Source of the DNA: DASQFQ01 sp038327685
GTDB taxonomy: Bacteria; Actinomycetota; Thermoleophilia; Solirubrobacterales; Solirubrobacteraceae
Length of the DNA: 62,739 nt
Assembly: GCA_038327685.1 (NCBI GenBank)
Contig: JBBQLH010000007.1
Span: forward strand, 1 to 62,739
Reading direction: 5' to 3'
In this document: one piece after another, positions 42,928 to 50,959 of the stretch
Numbering within the stretch: the first letter of the stretch is position 1
Layout of the letters: every line of letters begins with the position of its first letter
Program-made: the position numbers and the translations under genes
Notes under the pieces: generated by a model
Seen by the model: only the letters and a program-made list of their open reading frames with translations
The model's database searches: none
What the model was told of the DNA's origin: nothing

Positions 42928-44623
42928 TTACGAAGCCTCGTCGAGCTCCTCGTCCGGCTCGTCGTCGGCCGTGCCGTCGTCGGGCTCGGCCTCGACGGCC
43001 TGTCGCTCGGCGCGCTGCTGCTCGTGCGCCGCGGTCTCGGCCTTGTCGTAGGCGGCGTGGGCGCGCTTGACGGCCTGCTCGAGCTTGCTCAGCGACGCGG
43101 GGACGTGCGGGCCGACGAGCTTCTTGAGCGCCTTCGCCGCGATGTCCTAGTGCGAGCTCCAGCGGGTGGCCGGCATCCGCTGGCTCGAGGGCACGACCAG
43201 TCGCGTCGCGTGCTGCTCGGCTGCGATCACGACCAGCGCGCGGCCGTAGAGCTCGCCCGCGGTCTTCGCGCCGTCGATGAAGGTCCACAGCCACGACAGC
43301 GCGGCCTGCGGGTCGCGGTGGTCGTCGCGCGGTTCTTCGTCGGCGCGCTGCTCGGTGCCGATCACGACAGCTCGCCGTACACCCAGGCCGGGGAGCGCAT
43401 CGCCCGCATCGCCGCCGGCGGCGTCCGGCTCGTCGTCGACGAGCTGCGCAGCGACGTCACCAAGACCCGCAAGGACGGCAGCCGCGGCCGGCTGCGGATC
43501 GACTACGACGTCCATGTCGCCGGGGTCGACGGTCGTGAGGTTGTGGACGAGGGCGTGGCCGAGGTCGAGGTTGGGGCCGTGCGCCTGGTCGGTCAGCTCC
43601 CGCAGCTGCGCGTCACGCTCCCGCTTCGCCGTGGTGACCGGGTCCGCCGGTTGCTGGTTGGCGCGGGCGGTCTTCTTCTCCTTCGCGACCGCCGTCGCCT
43701 TGGCGTGGAGGTGGTCGTGGGTGCGCTTGATCGCGCCCTTGACGAGCTCGCGGTACAGCGGGCGGTCGACGATGATCGGCCTCCCGGTCTGGAACTCGAT
43801 GAGCACGCCGGCGGCGCGCGCCTGGTCGACATCGCTGTCGTTGAAGCGGACCTGGGGTGGCCCGTAGGCGTAGCGGTCGAGCTGGCAGTGCAGCCTCTCG
43901 GCGTCGGCGTAGAGCTGCTCGGTCTTCTTGCCGAGGCGCAACTCGGCGACCTCGTGCGCGCTCGCCGAGTGCAGGTAGGCGGCGAACACCTTCCTGTTCC
44001 CGGCGTGCGTCAGGGCGGCGTCGAGCACCCAGCCCGGCTCGCGCGTGAGCCGCTCGGCGGCCCAGGCGTTGCCGTCGTCGAGGTAGGCGATGACGGCGTC
44101 CAGCAGCTCCGGCGCGACCGTGCCGATCGTGCGCAGCTGGTCGACGGCGGCCAGGTGGATGACGTCCTCGCCGATCAGCTGCTGGGCGCGCTCGGGCAGT
44201 TCGAGGATCTTCACGCGCGAGGTCACGCGGTTTTTCGGCCAGCCGAGTGCCTGCGCGGCGCCGTCCTCCGTGAGGCCGCGGGCGAGCATCGCGTGGACGG
44301 CCTTGGCCTCCTCGTAGGGGTTGAGCTGCTTGCGCGTGATGTTCTCGACCGCCCGATCGGCGTCCTCGGTGTCGACATCACGTACGACGACCGGCACGTC
44401 CGCCAGACCGAGCGAGCGCGCAGCGGCGATCCGGTGAAAGCCGGCCACGAGCTCGAAGCCGTCGCCGTCGTCGCGGACGACGACCGGGACGAGCATTCCC
44501 TGCAGCTTGAGCGAGCCGGCGAGCGCCTGCACGTGCGTGTCATCGAGCGCGCGGACATTCTCCGGCACGCGGATCTCGTCGAGCGCGATGCGGCGCCCGG
44601 CCTCGGGGATGGTGGCGGCCATC
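42928..44623 (-). pseudogene. ParB-like plasmid protein with internal inversion and amber codon
   Basis: ParB/Srx N-terminal domain: IRVPENVRALDDTHVQALAG, LQGMLVPVVVRDDGDGFELV and GFHRIAAARSLG. Then a helix-turn-helix region (LTEDGAAQALGWPKNRVTSR) and a C-terminal region. Two defects: bases 43323-43510 are inverted, and an in-frame TAG at 43147-43149 interrupts a tail that continues DIAAKALKKLVGPHVPASLS to a TAA at 42928. AGGAGG precedes ATG 44623. ParB-like proteins act in partition or regulation of the element; this copy is probably inactive. Confidence 0.78.
43323..43510 (+). other. Inverted segment inside the ParB-like gene
   Basis: The + strand here reads ARFFVGALLGADHDSSPYTQ, GERIARIAAGGVRLVVDELR, TKTRKDGSRGRLRIDYD, clearly protein sequence. 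Turned round, it joins in frame to DPGDMDV upstream and DDHRDPQAALSWLWTF downstream. Ends are marked by the short inverted repeat G(T/A)CGTCG. Confidence 0.75.
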
Positions 44624-44657
44624 AGGTCCTCCTGAGGTTGTGGCCCGCCCCGCTGGC

Positions 44658-44721
44658 GGGCCGATCCCCCGCCACCCGCACGCCCGCCAGGGCGTGCCAC
44701 CCTCGGGTGGCGGGTCGGCCC
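44658..44721 (-). promoter_or_regulatory. Nested GC hairpin in leader of ParB-like gene
   Basis: Outer stem GGGCCGA/TCGGCCC (7 bp), middle CCCGCCACCC/GGGTGGCGGG (10 bp), inner GCACGCCC-tggc-GGGCGTGC (8 bp). A second hairpin GGCCCGCC-n5-GGCGGGCC lies between it and the ribosome site. Direct repeat of 42846-42909. Confidence 0.6.
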
Positions 44722-44740
44722 GGTCAGCGGGCGGCGACGG

Positions 44741-44977
44741 TCAGGACTGAAGCCAGTCGCGGCCCCTGCGGAAGTGCAGGGATCGCAGCTGTTCGCGGGT
44801 CTTGCCGATCAGGTCGCCTTCGCAGATCAGGATCTCGTCGGCGTACCAGGTCAGCACTGCGCTCTCGGTCCCGTCGCTCCAGCGAGCGATGGCACGGCGC
44901 GTGCCACGCGATCCGAGCGGAAGGTCCTCGAAGCGCAGCACCTCGGTGACGGTCGGGCTGGTGTCGGAGGCGCTCAT
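44741..44977 (-). CDS. Small hypothetical protein
   Basis: 78 residues: VTEVLRFEDLPLGSRGTRRA, IARWSDGTESAVLTWYADEI, LICEGDLIGKTREQLRSLHF. Compact, well-composed sequence, not recognised by me; frequently such proteins accompany plasmid replication modules. Start ATG 44977. No clear ribosome site. Confidence 0.6.
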   Translation of the reverse strand: MSASDTSPTVTEVLRFEDLPLGSRGTRRAIARWSDGTESAVLTWYADEILICEGDLIGKTREQLRSLHFRRGRDWLQS

Positions 44978-45062
44978 CGCAGCGACCCCGAGCGTATCGA
45001 CGGCGGGTTGCCGCGTGGGCATCGAGGCCTCATGTACGCCAGGGGGTTTGGCGCTGTTCCGG

Positions 45063-45289
45063 TCAGGGAGTGAGGTCGTGGGTGGCGCGCATCGCCTCGT
45101 AGCAGGCGAGCACGGTCCGGAGCGCGTCGACGGCTGCGTCGCCGAACTCGGCGGCGACGGCGAACAGGTCGTGCGCGCACGGCGGCCGTCCGGTCTCGCG
45201 GCGCTCTCGTCGCCCATCGCCTCGGTCAGCGCCGTGAACCCGGCGAGGTCCGCGAAGAGGAACGTGTGGTCCGGAGCCGACGGCGGCAC
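45063..45289 (-). pseudogene. Class III nucleotide cyclase N-terminal remnant, frameshifted
   Basis: Starts HTFLFADLAGFTALTEAMGDE, the first strand-helix of class III adenylate/guanylate cyclases with its metal aspartate. It shifts frame near 45210 into AHDLFAVAAEFGDAAVDALR, TVLACYEAMRATHDL, which is not cyclase. Most of the catalytic domain is missing. Confidence 0.45.
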
Positions 45290-45319
45290 GCCTGTGAACC
45301 TGCATCCGCAGCGCCTGGT

Positions 45320-45336
45320 TACGATGCTGCGTAGTT
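45320..45336. promoter_or_regulatory. Putative BlaI/CopY-type operator upstream of SCO1-like gene
   Basis: TACGA-tgctgcg-TAGTT followed directly by GATG. It is close to the site before copCD (TACTA-cactgca-TAGTT-GATG) and puts the start codon within 2 bp of the dyad. Confidence 0.5.
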
Positions 45337-45337
45337 G

Positions 45338-46359
45338 ATGGGCTCTCGGTCCACGATGCGCTCCCCGTCGTCGCCGTCGTCGCCGTCGTGGTCGCCGCGA
45401 CGACCCTCGCTGCCTGCGGGTCTGGCTCGGGATCGGGATCGCGCAAGCGCCCCGCTACCGGCAGCTCGCGGCTTCCGGCGGCACTCCAGCCCGCTGAGCG
45501 GGTCAGCGCCGCCGACTTCCCGGCGGTGCAGGGCCGTTCGCTGCAGGCGATCGCGGACACCGTCAAGGCAGGGCCGAAGATCGGGCTTGCGACGTCGGTG
45601 CTCGTGCCCGGGACGCAGCGCCTGGCCTTCGGCGTGCTCGACGCCGACAACAAGTTCGTGTACGGCAAGTCGGCGGTGTACGTCGCCCGCTCGCCGGGCG
45701 CCAAGGCCCGAGGCCCGTATCCGGCCCCGGCGGACTCGATCGTCCCGGCGGCGCCGTTCCTGTCGCGTACCGCTGCGGCCGACACGGCGGACATCAAGGC
45801 GATCTACGCCGCGCAGGTCCCGTTCCCGGCGGCCGGTCGCTACGCGGTGCTCGCGGTGACCGAGGCCAACGGCCAGCTGATGGGCGCCCCAACGCGGATC
45901 ACGGTGCGGCGCTCGAGTCCGATCCCGGATGTCCGGCAGGCGCCGCCACCGATCAGCACGCCGACCGTTGCCTCCGTAAGCGGGGACGTCGAGAAGATCG
46001 ACACGCGCATCCCGCCCGACGACATGCACAAGGTCGACTTCAAGGACGTGCTCGGCAAGCGACCGGTCGCGCTGCTCTTCTCGACGCCGCAGCTGTGCCA
46101 GTCGCGCGTGTGTGGCCCCGTCACGGACATCGCGCTGCAGCTCGAGAGCGAGTTCCGCGACCGCGTGACCTTCATCCACAACGAGGTCTACGTCGACAAC
46201 GAGGCCAACAGGGGCCTGCGGCCCCAGCTGCTGGCGTTCCGCCTGCGCACCGAGCCGTGGCTGTTCACCTTCGATCGCAACGGTCGCGTCGCCGCCCGCC
46301 TGGAGGGCGCGTTCGGAATCAACGCCTTCCGCCGCGCCGTGGAAGCGGCGCTGCGGTAG
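45338..46359 (+). pseudogene. SCO1/redoxin-like lipoprotein, 1-base shift in signal peptide
   Basis: ATG 45338 starts MGSRSTMR. One missing base near 45360 would give LPVVAVVAVVVAATTLAACG, an ideal lipoprotein signal in frame with the rest. The mature protein (about 320 residues) has an N-terminal unknown domain and a C-terminal redoxin domain with LLFSTPQLCQSRVCGPVTD (CxxxC, SCO1-like) and IHNEVYVDN. Likely an extracytoplasmic copper or thiol chaperone. If the shift is real, translation must start at an internal GTG such as 45388, which retains only part of the signal. Confidence 0.7.
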
Positions 46360-47122
46360 GCGCCGCCGCGATATCCCCGGGGACGGGCATCAGCTGCCGC
46401 TGCGGGCGCCAGGCGAGCGCTACCACGCCCGCGGCGATCATCGCGGCGGCGAACAGCTGGGGCTGGGTCAAGCCGAGCAGCACGTGCTCGTTGCGGCGCA
46501 GGAATTCGACGAGGAAGCGCTCGAGCCCGGCCAGCACGAGGTAGATCGCGAACAGCCGACCGGCGGAGACGCGCTCGCGCAGCCTCCACAGCACGGCGAA
46601 GATGAGCACGCTCGTCAGCGTCTCGTAGACGGGCGTCGGGTGCACGCGCTGCGTCGTGGGGACCTCGCCGTGCGGGTAGCTCATCGCCCACGGCAGGTCG
46701 CTGGGCTTGCCGTAGGTTCCGTCGCCGGCCAGCTGGCAGGCGATCCGCCCGACGCCGTAACCGAGCGCGAGCGCCGGCGGGCTCGCACCGAGCAGTGGGA
46801 GGACGGCGACGCGCTTGATGCGGGCGACGAGCAGGACGGCGCCGGCGCCTCCGAGGACGCCGCCGTACCACGTGAATCCTGCACCCGAGAACGAGTCGGT
46901 GATCGAGGCGTCGCCGAGGTGCTCGAAGAACCAGTACACGCGTGCGCCGACGAGACCGCCGACGCCGGCGGCGAGCGTGATCGCGAAGGCCGCGTCGCGG
47001 CGGCCGATGCGACGCTGCAGCTCGCTGCCGAGCACCCGGCCCGCCAGCGCGAGGGCGAGCGCGGCGAACACGCCCCAGCTGTGGACGGCGAGCGGACCGA
47101 GATGAAACAGAACCGGACGCAT
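46319..47122 (-). CDS. lgt: Prolipoprotein diacylglyceryl transferase (copper-region copy)
   Basis: 267 residues: LGPLAVHSWGVFAALALALA, ARVYWFFEHLGD, FTWYGGVLGGAGAVLL, signature GVGRIACQLAGDGTYG, then LPWAMSYPHGEVP and HPTPVYETLTS. ATG 47122 directly abuts a TACTA-N7-TAGTA dyad, so the transcript may be leaderless. Divergent from TlpA, convergent and slightly overlapping with the SCO1-like gene. Confidence 0.87.
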   Translation of the reverse strand: MRPVLFHLGPLAVHSWGVFAALALALAGRVLGSELQRRIGRRDAAFAITLAAGVGGLVGARVYWFFEHLGDASITDSFSGAGFTWYGGVLGGAGAVLLVARIKRVAVLPLLGASPPALALGYGVGRIACQLAGDGTYGKPSDLPWAMSYPHGEVPTTQRVHPTPVYETLTSVLIFAVLWRLRERVSAGRLFAIYLVLAGLERFLVEFLRRNEHVLLGLTQPQLFAAAMIAAGVVALAWRPQRQLMPVPGDIAAAPTAAPLPRRGGRR

Positions 47123-47139
47123 TACTATCGAGGCTAGTA
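47123..47139. promoter_or_regulatory. Putative BlaI-family operator between lgt and tlpA
   Basis: TACTA-tcgaggc-TAGTA fills the whole 18-bp gap between two divergent ATG codons (47122 and 47141). TACTAT also resembles a -10 box placed for leaderless start at 47141. Confidence 0.65.
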
Positions 47140-47140
47140 G

Positions 47141-47716
47141 ATGACGCGTGCCAGCCGCCGTACTTCGCTTGCCATCGTTGCCGCGGCCGTGGTCGGCGGC
47201 GCGATGCTTGCCGCCTGCGGGACAGACCAGGTCGGCGGCGTCTCGAGCGGTTCGCGTCACCCGGCAAGCGTGCTGCAGACACAACTCGCCAAGCTGCGCG
47301 CGCAGTCAGATCAGCTGCTCGACGGTGGGCCCTCGGCGTTCCGCTCTCGCTTGGCGGCGCTGCGGGGCGCCCCGGTCGTCGTCAACCAGTGGGCGTCTTG
47401 GTGCGGCCCCTGCCGCTACGAGTTCCCCTTCTTCCAGCGCCTCGCCAAGCGCTATGACGGGCGGGTCGCGTTCCTCGGCGTCGACTCCCAGGACAGCCGC
47501 TCCGACGCCGCGAGCTTCCTGAAGAGGTTCCCGGTGCCCTACCCGCACTACTACGACGAGGACACGAGCGTCGCGCGGACGTTCCGCGGCGGCCGGGCCT
47601 GGCCGACGACGGCGTTCTACGACCGCGACGGGCGGCTGGCGTTCACGCACATCGGCGCCTACGCGACGCAGGCGAAGCTCGAGGCCGACATCAGGCGGTT
47701 CGCGCTTCATGGTTGA
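47141..47716 (+). CDS. TlpA/ResA-like thiol-disulfide lipoprotein (copy 2)
   Basis: 191 residues. Lipoprotein signal ending MLAACG, thioredoxin active site VNQWASWCGPCRYEF, FLGVDSQDSRSDAASFLKRF, cis-Pro region WPTTAFYD. Paralogue of 24713-25282. Overlaps ccdA copy 2 by 8 bp. Under the dyad shared with lgt. Confidence 0.88.
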   Translation: MTRASRRTSLAIVAAAVVGGAMLAACGTDQVGGVSSGSRHPASVLQTQLAKLRAQSDQLLDGGPSAFRSRLAALRGAPVVVNQWASWCGPCRYEFPFFQRLAKRYDGRVAFLGVDSQDSRSDAASFLKRFPVPYPHYYDEDTSVARTFRGGRAWPTTAFYDRDGRLAFTHIGAYATQAKLEADIRRFALHG

Positions 47717-48446
47717 GACGCCCTCGCTGGTGCTCGCCTTCGCGGCGGGCATCGTGTCGTTCGTCTCACCGTGCTGCCTGCCGATGGTCCCGGCGTACCT
47801 GGCAACGGTCTCGGGGGTCCAGCCAGCCGGCCTCCAGAGCCGACGCGTCGATCCGCGTGTCATGGGCCGCAGCGCGCTGTTCGTCGCCACCTTCTCGACC
47901 GTGTTCATCCTGCTCGGCCTCGGCGCCACGGCGATCGGCTCGTTCTTGTTCGACTCCAGGCCGATGCTCAACAAGGTCGCGGGCGTCGCGATCATCGTCA
48001 TGGGCGCGCTGTTCGTGGGCTCCGTATTCATCACGCGCCTGAACCGCGAGTTTCGCCCGCACGGTCTGATCGAGCGCGCCGGGCGTGGCGGCCCGGTCGT
48101 CGCCGGCGCAGCATTTGCGATCGCCTGGACCCCGTGCGTGGGCCCGACGCTCGGGGCGATCCTCGGCCTCGCGGCAACCAGCGACGGCACGGGCACGGGC
48201 GCGCTGCTGCTCGCGGTCTACTCGGCCGGCCTGGCACTGCCGTTTCTCTTCACGGCCGCGGCGTTCAACTCGGCCACGCGCGCGTTCGGGTTCTTCAAGC
48301 GCCACTACGCGGGGATCCAGGTCGGCTCAGGCCTCGTGCTGATCGCGATGGGAGTGCTCGTGCTCAACAGCGAGCTCTTCCGCCTCAACATCGAGGTGCA
48401 GCAGTTCCTAGACCGCTTGGGCTTGAACTTCTTCCAGAGCGTCTAG
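47709..48446 (+). CDS. CcdA-type transmembrane electron carrier (copy 2)
   Basis: 245 residues, six helices, SFVSPCCLPMVPAYL and AWTPCVGPTLGAILG cysteine motifs, ending LNFFQSV. Reduces the TlpA-like partner across the membrane. Very similar to 25279-26013, so the tlpA-ccdA pair has been duplicated. Confidence 0.88.
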   Translation: MVETPSLVLAFAAGIVSFVSPCCLPMVPAYLATVSGVQPAGLQSRRVDPRVMGRSALFVATFSTVFILLGLGATAIGSFLFDSRPMLNKVAGVAIIVMGALFVGSVFITRLNREFRPHGLIERAGRGGPVVAGAAFAIAWTPCVGPTLGAILGLAATSDGTGTGALLLAVYSAGLALPFLFTAAAFNSATRAFGFFKRHYAGIQVGSGLVLIAMGVLVLNSELFRLNIEVQQFLDRLGLNFFQSV

Positions 48447-48451
48447 CCATC

Positions 48452-48471
48452 TACTATTCTCCGTCGTAGTA
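48452..48471. promoter_or_regulatory. Variant BlaI-family operator before blaI operon
   Basis: TACTA-n10-TAGTA (spacer TTCTCCGTCG), 28 bp before ATG 48500. The arms match the other sites, but the spacer is 3 bp longer. TACTAT can serve as the -10 box. Confidence 0.5.
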
Positions 48472-48499
48472 ACTTGCTCCACGACAGAGGAGAACCGAG

Positions 48500-48712
48500 A
48501 TGGAGAGCGTGTTGCTGGGTGTCGCCGCCCTCGCGTGCCCTGTCGGCATGGGCGCGATGATGTGGTTCATGGCCAAGGGCATGCGCAAGGACGGCGGTGA
48601 CCGCCAACAGCCGGTGGCCACCTCGCTCGAGCAGCTGCGCGAGGAGCATGAGCGCCTCGGCGAGCAGATCGAGCGGATGCAGGGCAGCGAGCGGACGGCC
48701 ACGCGGTCGTGA
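48500..48712 (+). CDS. Small membrane protein
   Basis: 70 residues: MESVLLGVAALACPVGMGAM, MWFMAKGMRK, then a helical tail (SLEQLREEHERLGEQIERMQ). One helix with a Cys-Pro. GAGGAG ribosome site. First gene of the operon encoding the BlaI-type regulator; possibly a metal-linked accessory. Confidence 0.6.
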   Translation: MESVLLGVAALACPVGMGAMMWFMAKGMRKDGGDRQQPVATSLEQLREEHERLGEQIERMQGSERTATRS

Positions 48713-48939
48713 GCACCGCGCTCGTCGTGGTCGTCGTGGCGGCTGCGCTTGGGTGTCCGCTGCATGTGGCCTGGCAGCTGCGTCGTGGCCGGCGTGCGGC
48801 CTGCTGCCCGGCGCCGCGCGAGGACGCCGCCGCCGAGGTGCACCGCCGCCAGCAGCAGCTGCGCGCGAGCCTTGCCGCCCTCGACGAGCAGCCGGCGCCC
48901 GACTCCCCGACAGACTCGGGTTACGCTGTTCGGCAGTGA
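48709..48939 (+). CDS. Small membrane protein with Cys pair
   Basis: 76 residues: one helix (TALVVVVVAAALGCPLHVAW), RRAACCPAPRED and a coiled tail. GTGA overlaps with both neighbours. The CC pair may bind metal. Unknown family. Confidence 0.55.
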   Translation: MSTALVVVVVAAALGCPLHVAWQLRRGRRAACCPAPREDAAAEVHRRQQQLRASLAALDEQPAPDSPTDSGYAVRQ

Positions 48940-49319
48940 CGGCGCCCGTCATCCCACCCCGGCTGCACGACCTCGAGGCCGAGGTCATGGAGGAGATGTG
49001 GCGCGTCGACGAGGCGCCGGTGCGCACGATCATGGACTCGCTGAACGCGCGCTGCTCCAAGGAGCGCAAGTACACGACGATCATGACGATCATGGCGCGC
49101 CTTGACCGCAAGGGCCTGCTGACGCGCCGGCGAAATGGAAAGACCGACATCTACGCCGCCGCCATGACCCGCGAGCAGTACCACCAGGCGCGTGCGCAGG
49201 AGGAGGTCGGCGAGCTGGTCGAGCTCTACGGCGACGCCGCGCTCGTGCAGTTCGCACGTCAAATGGCCGAGCTCGACCCCAAGCGTCGCGAGCAGCTGCG
49301 ACGCCACGCCCGCAAGTGA
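48936..49319 (+). CDS. BlaI/MecI/CopY-family repressor
   Basis: 127 residues: LHDLEAEVMEEMWRVDEAPV, IMDSLNARCSKERKYTTIMT, IMARLDRKGLLTRRRNGKTD, IYAAAMTREQY. This is the winged-helix plus wing pattern of BlaI/CopY. Together with the M56-type peptidase overlapping its stop it forms a BlaI-BlaR pair. Five TACTA/TAGTA dyads in the surrounding 10 kb are its likely binding sites. Confidence 0.87.
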   Translation: MTAPVIPPRLHDLEAEVMEEMWRVDEAPVRTIMDSLNARCSKERKYTTIMTIMARLDRKGLLTRRRNGKTDIYAAAMTREQYHQARAQEEVGELVELYGDAALVQFARQMAELDPKRREQLRRHARK

Positions 49320-50257
49320 CCAAGGCACGCGGAATCTTCCGCCTCCAACTCGTCGTCGGCCTCGCCGGCGCGGCGGTCACAGCGCTGGCGCTCTACGTCG
49401 CCCTCGGCTCGGTCACGACCGCGGCGCCGTCGTCGCAGGCCCTATTCGCGGCCTGTCGTAGCTTCGTGCTCCCGCAGCTGACGCCTGGCTCCGTGGTCGC
49501 GCTTGCGCTGGGGAGCGTCGCCTTCGCGGTGCTCGCGCTCGCGGTGCGCTCGGCGCTGCGCCAGGTCCGCGCACGGCGGCGCTTCTTCGCCGAGCTGCGC
49601 CTGCTCGGTGACGCCGGCGTCGGCGGCGCGATCCTGTTCGACGCCGCGCGCCCGCAGGCGTTCTGCGCCGGGCTGCTGTCGGCGCGCATCTACGTCTCCA
49701 CCGGCGCGCTCGCGGCGCTGGCGTCCGAGGAGCTGGACGCCGTGCTCGCGCACGAGGCGCACCACGCCCGCTTCCGCGACCCGCTGCGGATCTTCTTCGC
49801 GCGGATCCTGAGCGACTCGCTGTTCTTCCTGCCGGTCCTGCGGCGACTGTGTGATCGCTACGCGGCACTCGCCGAGCTTGCAGCCGATTCGGCGGCTGTG
49901 GACGCGCACCGCGGTGATTCGCGGCCGCTGGCAGCGGCGCTGCTCGTCCTCGGTGAGCGCGCGGACGCCGCGGTCGTCGGGATCGCGCCCGAGCGCGTCG
50001 ACTACCTGCTCGGTCAGCGGCCGCGCTGGGAGCTCCCCCTCGCGCTGCTGGCCTGGGCGACGGTCGTCGTCGGCGCGCTGCTCGTCGTCGCGCTGCGCAC
50101 CGAGCAGGCGACCGCGCATTCCGAGGTCAGCCTACCGCTCGTCGCCGCGCAGCTGTGCATGCTCGCGATGGCGATCGTCCCGCTCCTGCTCGGGGCAGCC
50201 GGGCTGCTCGGGTCGCGGCGCGCCGTTCGCGCGCTGCGTCAGAAGCCGACGTCGTAG
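49316..50257 (+). CDS. BlaR1-like M56/M48 membrane metallopeptidase
   Basis: 313 residues with four helices and the zinc motif AVLAHEAHHARFRDP (HExxH), plus ELAADSAAVDA as the possible third ligand region. No sensor penicillin-binding domain. Probably cleaves the BlaI-type repressor after a membrane signal, here perhaps copper. GTGA overlap with the repressor gene. Confidence 0.82.
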   Translation: MTKARGIFRLQLVVGLAGAAVTALALYVALGSVTTAAPSSQALFAACRSFVLPQLTPGSVVALALGSVAFAVLALAVRSALRQVRARRRFFAELRLLGDAGVGGAILFDAARPQAFCAGLLSARIYVSTGALAALASEELDAVLAHEAHHARFRDPLRIFFARILSDSLFFLPVLRRLCDRYAALAELAADSAAVDAHRGDSRPLAAALLVLGERADAAVVGIAPERVDYLLGQRPRWELPLALLAWATVVVGALLVVALRTEQATAHSEVSLPLVAAQLCMLAMAIVPLLLGAAGLLGSRRAVRALRQKPTS

Positions 50258-50263
50258 ACGGGG

Positions 50264-50959
50264 TCAGCGCGGTGGCCGCTCCTCGCCGCCCTGGCGCGCG
50301 GCCTCCGGGCGGCCGCTCACCGCGGCGGCGATGCCGACCTGTAGTTGCTGCGCGCTGACCACGCCGATGACGTGGTTGACGACGTCGCCGCGAGCGCTGA
50401 CGAAGTACGTCTCGGGGACGCCCGTCGCGCCGTATCGGTGGGCGGTGTCGTTGGTGGGGTCGCGGATATTGAGGTAGTCGATCTGGAACTCGTCCATGAA
50501 GTCACGCGCATCCTCTCGGACGTCCTGCATGTCCAGGCCGACGAGCAGGACGCCGCGGGGTCGCTGTCGGCGCCACTCGCGGACCAGCACTGGCGCCTCC
50601 TCGCGACAGGGGACGCACCATGACGCCCAGATGTTCAGCGCGTACGGGGTTCCGCGCAGCTCCCGTGAGGAGACCCAGCCGTCGGCGAGCGCGCGAGCGA
50701 TCCTGCGTTCCAGACGGGCGCCGAGCGTGCCGTGGCGCAGGACCTCAAGGCGGTAGGCCGGCGCGGCGATCGGCCTGGTGTCGGCGAGGCTGTCGTCGAT
50801 CGTGCGGTCCGGGCTCCGGGCGAGCACGCCGTAGATCAGCAGGGCGACCAGGCCAGTGGCGGCGAGGACCCCGAGCAGGCGCGCGACGTGGCCCAGCCAC
50901 CGCCAACGCGACCTCTCGGCGGGTGGCTCCGCAGCCGCCGGCTCGAGGTCAGCGGCCAT
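50264..50959 (-). CDS. TlpA-like thiol-disulfide oxidoreductase (copy 3)
   Basis: 231 residues with one N-terminal membrane anchor (LLGVLAATGLVALLIYGVLA) and a thioredoxin domain: LNIWASWCVPCREEAPVLV, LVGLDMQDVREDARDFM, TGVPETYFVSARGDV. CcmG/ResA-like. It overlaps the 3' end of copCD, so it probably keeps periplasmic copper-site thiols reduced. Confidence 0.83.
   Translation of the reverse strand: MAADLEPAAAEPPAERSRWRWLGHVARLLGVLAATGLVALLIYGVLARSPDRTIDDSLADTRPIAAPAYRLEVLRHGTLGARLERRIARALADGWVSSRELRGTPYALNIWASWCVPCREEAPVLVREWRRQRPRGVLLVGLDMQDVREDARDFMDEFQIDYLNIRDPTNDTAHRYGATGVPETYFVSARGDVVNHVIGVVSAQQLQVGIAAAVSGRPEAARQGGEERPPR

Noticed and set aside
43147..43149. TAG read as pyrrolysine
   Set aside because: No pyl gene or PYLIS-like evidence, and the gene is otherwise damaged; nonsense mutation is simpler.
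42826..44949. Very long + strand open frame of about 700 codons across the ParB-like gene
   Set aside because: It is the antisense of a real minus-strand gene in GC-rich DNA. Only the 43323-43510 part has natural protein sequence, explained by the inversion.
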